A stretch of DNA of 64,000 nucleotides. Source: Leptobrachium leishanense. Its lineage: Eukaryota > Chordata > Amphibia > Anura > Megophryidae. Of this stretch, positions 33,683 to 45,779 are shown in pieces. Below the pieces are notes generated by a model. That model made no database searches. It was not told where the DNA came from and saw only the letters and a list, made by a program, of their open reading frames with translations. A program made the position numbers and the translations under genes. The stretch's first letter is position 1; every line of letters begins with the position of its first letter. The DNA lies in NCBI GenBank assembly GCA_009667805.1, contig CM019075.1, positions 18,287,615 through 18,351,614 on the forward strand, read 5' to 3'.

Positions 33683-34585
33683 GGGTTATTCAAAGAGATT
33701 CAAAAAGTAACCGCACGTTCGGTGACTTTTCGTTCTCTTCAATTCGTTTCCTTTTGCCGATCCCATTTCGGTGACCCTGCGGTGTATTCAGCAAACACCA
33801 CAGGGTCCCCGAATTGCAGGGAAAAGCTGCCGCAAACCCGACGAAAACGAACCGCAAAACCCAGCGAATGCACGCCGAAAACCCTCAAAAACATCTGGAT
33901 TAACATGCCGAAAACCACGGAAAAACCCGAGCAGGAGCCGATCACACACAGCGCAGCCGCCGGAAAAAGCAGAGAAAGCCGAGACCGCAGAGTGAAGTGA
34001 ATAAATTAGGAAAACAGTTTGCATGAATGATTGAAAAGTGAAACGCTGTTTGCAAAGAAACTACTGTGCGAAAATGTCTGAAATTTACATATGATCCAAT
34101 GAATGATAATAAAGAGGGCTGTTACAGAAAAAATAAGTAAATTTAAAAAAAATTAAAAAAAATCGGACTTTAAAAAAAAATGCTAAAAATATCCTAAAAA
34201 ATCTGTAAATAAAGAGACTCTTTACTGCAGAATTTTATAATGAGCGGTTTATTAGATATTGAATTAAAACGGGAATATTTTTAACATTGAAGCCTATGGG
34301 ATTCTCCTGAATAAACTTGCCAAATTAAACCACCGAATGGCAGGGCATTTCGGGAACCTTTCACTGCTGGTTTGTGTTCTCTGAATAGCCGAAGCAGTGC
34401 TTTTTCATGGGGTTTTCACTGCCCTCGAACAGGCACCGAACAGGCACCGTATGTTCAGGCAATTCGCCGGGATTTGGTGAATTGCCTGCTCTCTGGATAG
34501 CCGAATGGCCAGGAAAAGTAACCGAATGCTGATTTTCAGCGTTTGGTTACCTTTCTCAAGCAATTCGGATCGCTTTGAATAACCC
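33683..34585 (+). mobile_element. Family A TIR element, copy 4 (complete)
   Basis: 903 bp, GGGTTATTCAAAGAG to CGCTTTGAATAACCC. Colinear with copy 2 along its length, including the 'gaccctgcggtgtattcagc' subterminal hairpin and 'attgaattaaaacggg' block. Non-coding. Confidence 0.8.
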
Positions 34586-34806
34586 TGCTAGTGTGCCCCC
34601 AGCCTAAGACATTGCCCCCACAGGGGGCATTAAATGATGGTATTCATAAAGAGGGTCATTACATGACCACTCCACAGAAACACACTCCTACATTCGCATA
34701 CACACCTCTACAAACAGAGCTGAATTAACCTGCATAATTCATATTAATTGGGTTAATTTCTACAATTTTCGCACAGCAAGAAAACTCTTATGTTGAACTT
34801 GTCCTA

Positions 34807-36417
34807 CAGTTGTGTTCAAAATTATTCAACCCCCACTGAAATTGAGTGTTTTGGCCAGTTTGACATTGATTTTGATCATTCAGTCATCTTGCTTACAATT
34901 AAATCAAAGAGGCACGTGTAGGTCAGACAAATATAACATAACATTTATAATGAAATAACCACAAATGTCTTTTCTGTGCTCACATCATTATCAGTTTTAT
35001 TCAACCCCCAAGTGACATTCAATCTTAGTACTTAGTACAACATCCTTTTACAGTTATAACAGCTTTTAAACGTGAAGCATAGCTTGACACAAGTGTCTTG
35101 CAGCGATCTACAGGTATCTTCGCCCATTCGTCATGGGCAAAAGCCTCCAGTTCAGTCACATTCTTAGGCTTGCGCACTGCAACTGCTTTCTTTAAGTCCC
35201 ACCAGAGGTTCTCAATCGGATTTAAGTCAGGTGACTGCGATGGCCACTCCAAAATGTTCCAGCCTTTAATCTGCAACCATGCTCTAGTGGACTTGGAGGT
35301 TTGCCTGGGATCATTGTCCTGTTGAAAGGTCCAACGTCTCCCAAGCCTCAGGTTTGTGACGGACTGCATCACATTGTCATCCAATATCTCCTGGTACTGA
35401 AGAGAATTCATGGTACCTTGCACACGCTGAAGCTTCCCTGTACCTGCAGAAGCAAAACAGCCCCAAAGCATGATTGACCCCCGCCATGCTTCACAGTAAG
35501 CAAGGTGTTCTTTTCTTCATAGGCCTTGTTCTTCCTCCTCCAAACATAGCGTTGATCCATGGGCCCAAACAGTTCTAATTTTGTTTCATCAGTCCACAGA
35601 ACACTATCCCAAAACTTCTGTGGTTTGTCCACATGACTTTAGGCATACTGCAGTCGACTCTTCTTATTCTTTGGAGACAGCAAGGCGGTGCGCCTGGGAG
35701 TTCTGGCATGGAGGCCTTCATTACGCAGTGTGCGCCGTATTGTCTGAGCTGAAACTTCAGTACCCACATCTGACAAATCTTTTCTCAGTTCCTCAGCAGT
35801 CACACGGGGACTTTTCTCCACTCTACGCTTCAGGTAGCACATAGCAGTCGAAGTCAGCATCTTCTTTCTGCCACGACCAGGTAGCGTTTCAACAGTGCCC
35901 TTTGCCTTGAATTTGCGAATGATGCTTCCTATCTCTTGGTATGTTTAACATCTTTGCAATCTTCATATAGCCATTGCCCTTCCTGTGAAGAGTAATCACC
36001 TCTTCTCTTGTCTTCCTGGACCATTCTCTTGACTTCACCATGTTTGTAACCACACCAGTAAATGTCTAGAAGGAGCTGAGAATCACAGTCATTTTAAAGC
36101 TGCCTAATTGGTGCTTATTATGCTTTATTGCTGCTCCGTGACATCCACAGGTGTTTTCAATACCTGATTGAAAACACTTGAATGAACCTCTGTTCTTCAG
36201 AGTGGTAGTCTTTAAGGGGTTGAATAATTGTGTCAATGAAGAATTCACAAAAGAAACATTTACTACTGTATTACAAAACCAATTGATGTCATTTTAGTTG
36301 CATATGGTTCTTTAAAAAGTCCTTTTAGGATTTCATTCTGAATACAATTACAAATGTACACTAAATTCCCTAAAACCCTTTACAGCATTGGGGGTTGAAT
36401 AATTTTGAACACAACTG
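34807..36417 (-). mobile_element. Tc1-like DNA transposon
   Basis: 1611 bp with TIRs of about 29 bp (CAGTTGTGTTCAAAATTATT, then CAACCCCCA) in inverted orientation, each followed by TA (34805-34806 and 36418-36419). The interior carries a full-length but damaged transposase on the minus strand. Confidence 0.95.
35025..36043 (-). pseudogene. Tc1 transposase, inactivated
   Basis: It starts with MVKSREWSRKTREEV at 36043. An N-terminal paired-type HTH region follows, then RVTAEELRKDLSDVGTEVSA, and the DDE catalytic domain: first Asp in VLWTDETKLELF, second in FQQDNDPRQTSK, Glu in PDLNPIENLWWDLKKAV. Lesions visible: a frameshift near 35940 (just after KMLNIPR), an in-frame TAA at 35639-35641 (a Lys codon in the family), and a frameshift near 35475 (after TVKHGGG). 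The C-terminus ends KGCCTKY at 35025. Normal length for the family (about 340 residues) but not translatable. Confidence 0.9.
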
Positions 36418-36705
36418 TAAGAGCTCATTAACCCTGGAGCTGTCATTGAGCTGTATGGGTGTATAGAGACAGTGCCAGAGTTATTTGTGCCTTAGTTAAC
36501 CTGCTTCTGAAGCTCATGGAGGACCACCAGGCGTTTCTTAAGTCTGTCCAATAGCCAATCCAGAAAACCAAAGTATTTATTAATAGCCAGTGGGTAAGTG
36601 ATGGCAAAATAGTGTATGCCATGGTTCAACTGACGCTGACATTGTAAAGGGGGTTGAAGAATGTATTTCCTTCGTTTTTTTTTCTTTGGCAAATGGGGAA
36701 CATAC

Positions 36706-36847
36706 TTGTGTTTGTCGATTGAGATGTGTGGATGCCTGGGTTTTCACTATGTTTGTTTGCTGGATTCTCCACTTCTTCCCCTTCCAGGCCGATGGTAAAC
36801 TCCGCTCTGGAGAAAAGCAGGCTCTCCTCCAGACTGTCTGTTGGCTC
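36706..36847 (-). CDS. UNC79: UNC79 internal exon C
   Basis: 142 nt: 47 codons plus 1 nt (A) before donor GTATGT. The acceptor is CTTCTCCTAG. The frame has no ATG, so it is easy to miss. It reads EPTDSLEESLLFSRAEFTIG, then LEGEEVENPANKHSENPG and ends HTSQSTNT. This matches the acidic UNC79 linker that follows RLV of exon B and precedes KND of exon D. The last A joins CA of exon D (Thr). It is the least conserved exon here, as expected for a linker. Confidence 0.92.
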
Positions 36848-36899
36848 CTAGGAGAAGAAGGCAAGCATATGTTAGCGTCTGTATCATAAGAGTCAAAAA

Positions 36900-37625
36900 G
36901 AGTTATTCAGAGAGCACCGAAATGTCATCTCTCCTGCTCTCCTGCTCAGCGCACATCGGCGACTTCAACTCGCCGACCCTGCGGTGAATACAGCATTCGC
37001 CACAGGGTCCCCGATGTGCAGGGAATGACCCGCTGTATGTATCAAAAAAACACTGCAAAACCACCGAATCGATCCAAAAAAAGCCAACGACCCACTGATC
37101 AGCCGTCGGAAAAAGCCAACAAGCCGCGGTACAGGGTAAAAAAGAAAATGGAACTTTTAAAAGGCGTTTTCCAAAAAACTACTGCATGAAAATGCCTGGA
37201 AATAATATATACGGTACTATGAATAATAATGAAAAGGTCTGTTACAGAAAAAAAAATACCATTAAAAAAAAAAAGACTTCTTGCTGCAAGTAAAAAAAAA
37301 TAAAACGGTGGAATAAATACTTAATAAAAACAGGGAATATTTTTTACATTGAAACCTATGGGATTCGCCTCAATAAAACTGCCAAATGAAACCTCCGAAC
37401 ATCAGGACATTTCGGTGCTGTTCGGTGTTCTCTGAATAGATTAACCATTCTTTATCTATGGGGAGTTCACTGCCGCCGAAGGGTACCGTATTTCGATGGC
37501 AATTTGCCAATATTTGGCAAACTGCCAGCTTTCTGAATAGCTGAATGGCCATGAAATTGCAACGTATGGGGAAATTCACTGTTTGGTGCAATTTAGGGGC
37601 CAATTCGGTGCTTTTTGAATAACCC
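36900..37625 (+). mobile_element. Family A TIR element, copy 5
   Basis: 726 bp from GAGTTATTCAGAGAG to CTTTTTGAATAACCC. Interior blocks ('gaccctgcggtgaatacagc', 'acctatgggattcgcct') match the other copies. Its left end lies 52 bp upstream of the exon C splice acceptor. Confidence 0.78.
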
Positions 37626-38507
37626 TGTAAGGCAAATGTGGTAGTGCACTTTCTGTCATTAAGGGGTTAAGGCAGGCTCAAGCTGTGTGAAGCAGATAAA
37701 AATCTACATTAAAGCCTCAGATGGGATTGCTTTGGTCGGGTTTGTTTGACGCCCATCAAGGTGCAAATACCTGAAGACCAGGGTCGGGAACCACTGAACA
37801 CCAGAAAAGGCTTTTTATGGCTGTTGCTGTCTGAACTTTGCAAATCTAAAAATCTCCGTGAGCTGGGTGTGCTGACACAGCAGTTAGATCAGCACGGATT
37901 CCCTAAATGCCCCATAAAATAAGAGATGTATGTGTTTACGTGTGTTTTTTGCCATGAGGCGCTTTTGTCCAAGGCTAGTGGGATATTGACAGCTCCATCA
38001 GTCATTCTTGTTAGTATGAGCGTGATTTGTCATTCTGATGGAAAACTGCAGAAACTGAGAAATGCAATGTCTGTCCTGTAAGCTGAAACGCATTTCATAA
38101 ATCATTTACATCTTCGCCAACATTAGCCATGCTGCTGAGCTGCAGGTAATGCAGAATATCCCTTCAGCAAATCTGTGCGCCTCGTTTTTCAAAATGACGG
38201 AGCGGGGAAGAAAGTATTACCAGGAGGTAGAGAGACTGGATACTGCATAAATCATTGCAGACCTTGGCACAGGGTGCTTGGAACCGCCAGGCACTTCATG
38301 TTCACCCCACGCGATAGAGGGATATCCTAGTCCAAAACTAATATTTGATTTTTAATAGGGGTTGTCTGCGCTGTCTGAATGGCTGGAAGACGGGTATGTT
38401 TTGTCCCCGCGAAGGGGTTTAAAAACACACTTCAATCTGTGCTGCAGTCGACGCAGAACCAATCCCAGCCCGAGTCAGACATAGGGGCTACTGGAGCTGT
38501 AGCTCAT
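37626..38507. other. UNC79 intron, no recognised element
   Basis: Apparently single-copy intron sequence. No TIRs, tandem repeats or coding similarity were seen. Confidence 0.5.
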
Positions 38508-39375
38508 TGTAACGGGTGCTAAGGCACTCACCCTGGATAAGCGTTGTTAGGATCTTAATGGACAGGTTTTTCTGACACAAATTCGTACAGCAAGGAGACC
38601 TATAATATCTAGTATCCCAAGCCTGGGCGAAAATACGTGATTCTGAATACCACCTAAGCTCTGTTGGTTTTGAGACCAAGAGCGTGCTTAGTGGAGATAC
38701 ATAGACTCTATTCACACAAATACATAGCATAGAGACATGAACATGACAAGGTATGATATGAGAGAAATCAATAGATTTGTTTTCCAGCAAGTAGTATGCG
38801 CGGTTGGTTAATTGTGCAGCCTGCAGGGCAGTGACCAAATCAGCGGATCCGTGGTTTGCTGCAACCAGAAGGGACATACAATAAACAACTGGAGCAGTGA
38901 TTAGATCTCTTAACCAGGCGGTTTAACACAAAACCGGATTGTACAGTTAACAGAGACCTTGGGTGAGCAATGGGTTTACCAAACAGGCGGGCAGACCTCC
39001 AAACAGCAAACATGCAGTTAAACCCAAACATGAAGTCTGAACCACACATACATAACACAAAGGGAGTTTGCAAGAGAATGGTCAAAGGGAAAAGCCGGGT
39101 CAGAACGTAAACAGGATCCTCGTACAAGCAGGTCGGCAACTGGAATCAATCAGCAGTAGATTAGAAAGCAAGGGATGAGGGAACTTTACTCCACGTCAGG
39201 ACGATGAGCAATCTCGCACGCCATGCTTTAAACCTGTTGGCTCCTCGTGACCACACCAAGCCCTGCCCCCTCAGGTGCCGATCTGCCATTACCGGGTGCT
39301 GGCACGCGACCAGCCAGTGACCCCACTGGGCGTCCAGACCCCCCAGGCAGTGATGCGGGAGCTGAAGACGTAATA
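38508..39375 (-). mobile_element. 3' LTR of the old minus-strand chromodomain gypsy element
   Basis: 868 bp. On the minus strand it starts TATTACGTCTTCAGC and ends AGCACCCGTTACA. It is homologous over its full length to 58762-59658. The polypurine tract GTAGACGGGGGGTTG lies just upstream (plus 39376-39390). The two LTRs differ at many scattered sites, so this insertion is older than the provirus inside it. Confidence 0.88.
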
Positions 39376-41057
39376 CAACCCCCCGTCTACGGTCAGCCTC
39401 AGGACGACACCCAGGCGCAGGATGAGCCGCATGAAATTGGCGAACCAAACGAGGCGCATGAATGTCGCTGGCTGGCAACCAAGACCTATCTTCAGGACCA
39501 TACCCTTCCCAATCTACCAGATATTGGACAACACCCCTTGACCACACTGGACTTCAGGATTGCACGGACCTCATACTCCTCCTCACCCGGGGACCGTATT
39601 GGCAGAGGAGGGACAGTATTATTGGTGTACCTATTGCAGGTAAGAGGTTTAAGGAGGCTCACATGAAATACGTTATGTATTCGTAGATATGGGGGTAATG
39701 CCAGAGCGTAAGATACTGGATTGACTCGGCGTAACACTTTGTACGGCCCGATAAATCTGGGAGCCATTTTCATGGATGGAACTAGGAGTTTTTTGTTCCT
39801 GGTAGACAGCCAAACCCTGTCCCCACCGTATACACGGGAGCAGGACTTCTCCATTTGTCTGCTTTTATTTTTTGTTTCTTGATATTGGCCTCCATAATTT
39901 CTTTCACCCTCTCCCATGTCCCTTTCAGGGAATTCTGTTGTTCGTCCAAAGCTGGCAATGCAGTGCCTTGGAATGCAGAGGGGAGCATGAGAGGATCATA
40001 GCCATACACGGTATGGAAAGGTGAGTGGTTTGTAGTTTCACTAACTGAGTTGTTTAAGGCAACCTCAGCCCATGGCAAGAGATCTGACCACTCACTTTGT
40101 TCTACAGAGACAAAACATGTTAAGTAATGTTCAACATTTTGGTTGGTCCTCTCTGCTGCCCCATTTGTCTGAGGGTGGTAGGCAGAGGAGAAGCTCAATT
40201 CGATGCCTAGGTTTTCACAAAACCCTCTCCAGAATCGAGACACAAACTGGGTCCCTCTGTCGGACACAATTCCCAAAGGGACCCCATGGAGCCTGACTAT
40301 GTTCTGGATTAAGATTGGCACCAATTCACTGGCAGATGGTATTTTAGCAAGAGACACAGAGTGTACAATTTTGGAGCACCTGTCTACAATGGTAAGGATC
40401 ACAGTATGACCCTGGGACTCTGGTAAATCAGTAATAAAGTCCATAGATAGATGGGACCATGGTCTTTCGGGTACCGGCAATGGTTGCAATAGACCAATTG
40501 GTAAGGACCTGGGATTTTTACTTCTACAGCATATTTCACAAGTAGCTATATAGTCTTTAACATCCCTTCGCAAACCTGCCCACCAGAACTTTTTTTCAAT
40601 TGTAGCCAGAGTTTTTGTTATGCCCATATGCCCGAAGGGCTTGGAATCACGATATATCATCATAATCTGTGTTCTCTCTTCCTCAGGCACGAAGAGTTTA
40701 CCAGGGGGCCTGTCTGTAGGGGCGACACCCTGAACGGCCTGAATTCACTCCAATATTGGAGAAGATACAGTGAGCAGAGTGGTACCCAAGATCCTCTTTT
40801 GAGGAATGATGGGACTTTGGTCGTACGTGTTTTGTTCATAAGACTCAAATTGTCTTGATAAAGCATCAGCTTTGGTGTTCTTGGAACCTGGACGATACGT
40901 CAGCAAGAAGTTAAAGCTGGACAGGAACAAGGACCACCTTGCCTGTCTAGCGTTCAGACGTTTCGCATCACCCATATATATAAGGTTCTTATGAACCATG
41001 ATTATAATCACAAGGTCTTTAGTGCCTTCTAACAAATAGTGCCATTCTTTAAGAGCT

Positions 41058-41562
41058 TTGACTTTTTTCTATCAGAGACTACCCTATTGTTAAAGACACT
41101 TACTGAGGAAGCCGGCAGGCGAAAACGCGTTCTTAGTGATCCTTATCTAAGATTGTTCACTATTTTTTTATGCTTTTATGCATTTTTATTGCCTTGCCAT
41201 ATGGCTTGTTTTTTATTGAAATAAATTAGTTTATACTACTAGAAACCTTCTCTGCTGCTTATTTATAAAAAAAAAAAAAACCTTTTCTTTTTCCTGGTCC
41301 GAGTACCGTATGCACTAGGAATATCTCCTCGCTATCAGGAATTCATGCAACTATCCTGTATTCAACCGGAAGAATCCAACACCGAAAAGGAGGAATAAGA
41401 ATTCATAACAACTTGAAATATAAGTATTACTTTTATTCTATTTCAGAGTGCTTTCTCTACACGTTTATACTTCTTTCGCAAAATTGCTGCTATACAAAAT
41501 GCATTTGGAATAATATACTAATTTACTGCTTAGGTGCGCCTGGAATACGTTTTGCTTTTCTT
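41058..41562 (+). mobile_element. Hammerhead-family element with 14-bp target duplication
   Basis: 505 bp inserted in the old gypsy RNase H region, bounded by ATTCTTTAAGAGCT at 41044-41057 and 41563-41576. A hammerhead-like core sits 45 bp from its left end. AATAAA lies at about 41220 and a poly-A run near 41270. No protein. Confidence 0.85.
41103..41127 (+). ncRNA. Hammerhead-ribozyme-like motif
   Basis: CTGAGGA, A, stem II GCC / GGC with GGCA loop, then GAAAACGCGTT. It fits CTGANGA...GAAA with a 3-bp stem II and one extra A. Confidence 0.6.
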
Positions 41563-42008
41563 ATTCTTTAAGAGCTGCTATGACTGCCAGCAACTCTCGG
41601 TTCCCAATGTCATAGTTTCGCTCTGCAGGTGTCATTCTCCTGGAGAAAAACCCACAAGGATATAATGGTCCTTCAGGACTCTCTCTCTGAGACAGGACTG
41701 CACCTATCCCTATCTCTGATGCATCCACTTCTAACTGAAACGGCAAACCTGGCTCTGGATACCGTAAGATAGGTGCCGTGATGAATGCCTTTTTCAGTGA
41801 CTCAAATGCCTGCATGGCTTGGTCACTCCAGACTTGATTCTGAGCACCTTTCTGTAACGTTGGGGGCTTCCAGCCTCTCCTGTGTGCTTGAGGGCAACAT
41901 GTCTGATGCTGCTCGCTGACCAACGCCCAGTTTAAATGGAGACAGGCAGGGAGGTGGCTGCATGAGGCGCGGCTTGAGTGGGGGGCGCGGTCTGGTGAAG
42001 GTCTTTAA

Positions 42009-43234
42009 CCATTTCGCTGCTGAGGCTTTTCCCGCCCCTGTGCTGAGGTAATTTTTACCGGTTTTGCTCATCATGTTTAAACGCGTTTTGAAGGCTTATT
42101 TTAGTATATGACCCAGACATATTATATATCGTTCTTTCCGTCAGACTCGGCAGATTCATAATATGTCATTATTATATGTATACGTCATGACCTGTCTGTA
42201 TATTATAACAAAAAATGCAATAAAATATGATTTTTCAATAATTTGCAATGTGTAAAGTGGTTTTTTTCACATTTTAAGATGCGAGCAATTGCGGTTATAT
42301 TTTGTATGGGGTGCGCTTGTTAAAAAAATTAGAGATGGGGTCTCGTTACATTTTTTTTGGGGAAAATTACACGATTTTTAACAAACGCACCGCATACAAA
42401 AATCGTTAGTGCAGCATCATTGTTCACATTATAATTGAAATGGGAACAATATTGCTGCATTAACAAACCAAAAAAAAAAAAAACTTGTTTATTTTTTTTA
42501 TAATTTTTTTTAAAATATTTTTTTTTTTTTATTTTTAATTTTTTTTTACTAACTTTTTTCATATTCGAGTTTGGTATCATTGGAACGGCCATGCTCTGGC
42601 CGATCCAACAATACCAAACTTTAACCCCAGCTGCCACAGATTGGGAGATAGGGAGTTCATTGGAACTCCCTATCTCCACCATTGGTGGCAGCTAGGGGTT
42701 AACTCCAGGACTGGCGTCATCGTGCTATGCACGATGACGCCAGTCCTCAGGGGGAGTTCCCGGAGGCTTGGCCGACATCCGAGATGTCGGCCAGCTCCGG
42801 GAAAGGATCACGAACCGGCGCTTTTCAGCGCCGATTCGTGATCTGGCTCCCCAGGGGTTAATGCCAGGTACCATTTGGAAGGGCAGGCTGTGCCCTTCCA
42901 AATGGTGCCTGGGTTAACCCCCGCAACGCCGCCGATTGGGAGGGAGAGAGGTCTGAAGGACCTCCCCCCCTCCCTTTCAGGCGCCTCCTCCGCACATGCG
43001 GGGGGGGCACCTGAATTAGGTGTCATCGCGCAGCCGCGATGACACCTAATTAGCCTGGCGGCGGTTCCGGATGCTGGGCTGACATCGAGGATGTCAGCCC
43101 GCACCGGGGGGGCCAGCGATCGGCCGGAACCCGGCCGAACGCTGACCTCAAAGGCTGAACGCGCTCAGCGCGTCCTCCGCACGCAACGTGACATGCGGTT
43201 GGACGCGCTGAGCGCGTCCACCGCAGCGAAAGGG
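42009..43234. mobile_element. piggyBac-like non-autonomous element (family B), copy 2
   Basis: 1226 bp, CCATTTCGCTGCTGAG to GCAGCGAAAGGG, flanked by TTAA (42005-42008, 43235-43238). The 3' LTR shows the uninterrupted site GGTCTTTAAAAACC, confirming TTAA as target. The right half contains several perfect hairpins (42640-42700, 42715-42740, 43150-43215). Confidence 0.9.
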
Positions 43235-43431
43235 TTAAAAACCCTCAGTTACTTCTCAGCAGTGCCAGATCGTGGTTATCCATACCTGAGCTCCTTGTAC
43301 CTGAATTCTATTGTGATTTAACCTGTTATTGACCTCTGCTTGTTTTCTGACTATTCTGCTTTCCGTTGCCCTAGACTATTTTCTTATACTACGCTACTGC
43401 ACTGATATCGACCTATTCTATACTCTGTATT

Positions 43432-44608
43432 AGAAACATAGAAAAATGTCGGCAGATAAGAACCTTTCGGCCCAACTAGTCTGTCCAATTACATGGATAC
43501 TTTACCTGGATTTATCTTTTGTTTAGGATAGCCTTATGCCTATCCCATGCTTGCTTAAATTCAATTACTGTTTTGGCCTCTACCACTTCTACTGGAAGGC
43601 TGTTCCATGTATCCACCACCCACTCAGTAAAATAATGCTTCCTGATGTTACTTTTAAACCTTTGCCCCTCTAATCTAAGACTATGTCCTCTTGTTTTGCT
43701 ACTTTGTTTCCGTTTAAATATACTCCCTTCCTCTACCTTGTGGATTCCCTTTACGTATTTAAATGTTTCTATCATATCTCCTCTGTCTCGTCTTTTTTCC
43801 AAACTGTACATGTTAAGATCATTAAGCCTTTCCTGGTAACTTTTCTCCTTCAATCCGTACACCATTTTAGTAGCCCTTCTCTGAACTCTCTCTAAGATGT
43901 CTATATCCTTCTGGAGATACGGTCTCCAGTACTGCACACAGTACTCCAAGTGAGGTCTCACCAGTGCTCTGTACAGTGGCATGAGCACTTCGCTTTTCTT
44001 ACTGTTAATACCTCTCCCTACACAACCAAGCATTCTGCTACCATTTCCTGCTGCTCTATTACATTGACTACTTACCCTTAGATCCTTTGAAATAATAACC
44101 CCTAAATCCCTTTCCTCAGATGTTGAGGTTAGGACTGTATCAAATATTCTATATTCAGCCCTTGGGTTTTTACGTCCCAGGTGCATTATCTTGCACTTAT
44201 CCACATTAAAACTCAATTGCCACAGCTCCGACCATTTTTTTAGTTTACCTAAATCATTTGTCATTTGGCTGATCCCTCCAGGAACGTCAACCCTGTTGCA
44301 AATCTTTGTGTCATCAGCAAAAAGACATACTTTTCCATTAATACCTTCTGCAATATCACTAATAAAAATATTAAATAGAATGGGTCCAAGTACTGACCCC
44401 TGAGGTACCCCACTGGTAACAAGACCTTGCGCCGAATAAACTCCATTTACCACAACCCTCTGTTGCCTGTCACTCAGCCACTGCCTAATCCATTCAACAA
44501 TATTGGAATCCAAGATCAAAGATTGCAATTTATTGATAAGCCTTCTATGCGGAACAGTATCAAAAGCCTTACTGAAATCTAAATAAGCAATGTCTACTGC
44601 ACCCTGTA
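43432..44608 (-). mobile_element. CR1-like LINE, 5'-truncated, CTGTATT target duplication
   Basis: 1177 bp in the 5' LTR, flanked by CTGTATT at 43425-43431 and 44609-44615. The 3' end ('tttctatgtttct') is at 43432. It holds the RT palm to C-terminus of ORF2. Confidence 0.92.
43512..44608 (-). pseudogene. CR1 ORF2 (reverse transcriptase C-terminal part)
   Basis: A long uninterrupted frame (338 codons from the ATG at 44528; open further upstream to the truncation). RT motifs: TSGVPQGSVLGPILFNIFIS, FADDTK (catalytic FADD box), LGVIISKDLRVSSQ. It continues through RRATKMVYGLKEKS to the terminal WDRHKAILNKR. The endonuclease and RT N-terminus are missing because of 5' truncation. No stops, so the copy is young, but it cannot be an active source. 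Confidence 0.9.
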
Positions 44609-44845
44609 CTGTATTCCTGATTCTGGCTCGTCTGACTACCCCCGTGTTGCTAACCTGCTTTTGTAGTACAACATTGTCTTTTGCTTAACCCTTTCTGTCT
44701 AGCTAGTTTACCTGGCCAATTCTAAGGACCAGACAGTTAGGGATTCTTCACGGCTACTCTGGTGGTAGCTTTTGGGCTCTGGAGTGTTGGGCGTTAAGAA
44801 CTGCGTGGTGGGATCTGGGAACCGTGACATTACGATCTGGCCAAA

Positions 44846-45778
44846 ATGGATCCCGCAGACTTAACACAGCATTTGAGTAACTTTGTATCCAGACAGGATG
44901 AGCAGGACCATAGGATGGATCAGTTTGCTCTTGCTTTACAAACTATCCTGACTCGTACGGCTCACCTGGAACTAGCTGAGGTTGCACCCCCGCCTGCTAT
45001 ACCTGTGTCCCCTGTCGTTCAGACATCCCAGGTACACATGACCGCTCCTATGAGGTTTGACGGTACTCCCTCGGAGTGCCGGGGATTTTTGGTCCATGTG
45101 GATATTCATTTTAAATTAAATCCACAAATGTTTTTCACTGACATAGCCAAAGTGGGGTTCATTATTAACCATCTGTCTGGTAGAGCATTGACATGGGCGA
45201 ATCCTTTATGGGAGGCAGAGAAGCCTATCGTACGGGATTATAAAGAATTCATAGCCGAGTTACAACGTACATTTAATCCTACCAGAAAGGCCAAGGTAGC
45301 TGGAAAATCCTTGTTCCGCATACGTCAAGGGAACAGGACTGTGTCTGATTATGCCATAGAATTTAAAACATTGGTTTCTGACGTGAACTGGACAAGTGAG
45401 ACTCTAGTTCTGGCTTTCATGGAGGGGTTATCAGAGTCATTGATGCGTGAATTGGCTCAACGTAAATTACCTGAGGTATTGTGTGAACTCATTGATTATT
45501 GTATAGATCTGGATGATCAGATAAGGGACAGAAGAACTCCAAGAGAGAAACCTAAGAGACCGTTACCAAGGTTGGCCCCTGTCTTTCAGGCACCACCCAG
45601 AGAGTTATCTCCTCCCTCTGAGCCTATGCAACTAGGCTGTACTAGGCTTACAGAGGAAGAGAGGACAAGGCGTTTATGTGAGGGATTGTGCCTGTATTGT
45701 GGTTTAGAAGGACATTTACGATTTCAATGTCCCACTCGCCCTAGAATGCATGATAAGTCGGAAAACTACCGCACCTAA
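44846..45778 (+). pseudogene. Provirus gag (intact frame)
   Basis: 310 codons from ATG at 44846, 17 bp after the 5' LTR. It starts MDPADLTQHLSNF, has a coiled-coil-like Gln-rich N-terminus and the retrotransposon Gag core: MRFDGTPSECRGFLVHVDIH, FIINHLSGRALTWANPLW, FIAELQRTFNPTRKAKVAG. It ends with one CCHC knuckle, CLYCGLEGHLRFQC (CX2CX4HX4C). The length and layout fit sushi-type Gag. The frame is undamaged although pol is broken. Called pseudogene because the element as a whole is defective. Confidence 0.88.
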
Positions 45779-45779
45779 G

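Larger units (their letters stand above)
39161..41852 (-). pseudogene. Old gypsy element, pol 3' half: RNase H, integrase, chromodomain
   Basis: On minus from 41852: RNase H ([35 protein letters not shown]), a tether with KADALSRQ, integrase with HHCC finger (HMGITKTLATIEKKF, CEICCRSK) and DDE residues (SMDFITDLPES, VSDRGTQFVSRF, NGAAERTNQNVEH), then GPY module and chromodomain ([18 protein letters not shown]). Frames are broken near 39790, 39540, 40690 and by the insertion 41058-41562. The last part overlaps the 3' LTR. The upstream half of the same element is at 56390-58740. Confidence 0.85.
41853..44829 (+). mobile_element. 5' LTR of the provirus, split by two nested elements
   Basis: LTR sequence occupies 41853-42008, 43235-43431 and 44609-44829, from TGTAACGTTGGGGG to CCGTGACA. 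Compared with the 3' LTR it carries several substitutions and a deletion of about 18 bp near 43412. Both insertions have clean target duplications when the 3' LTR is used as the empty site. Confidence 0.93.
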
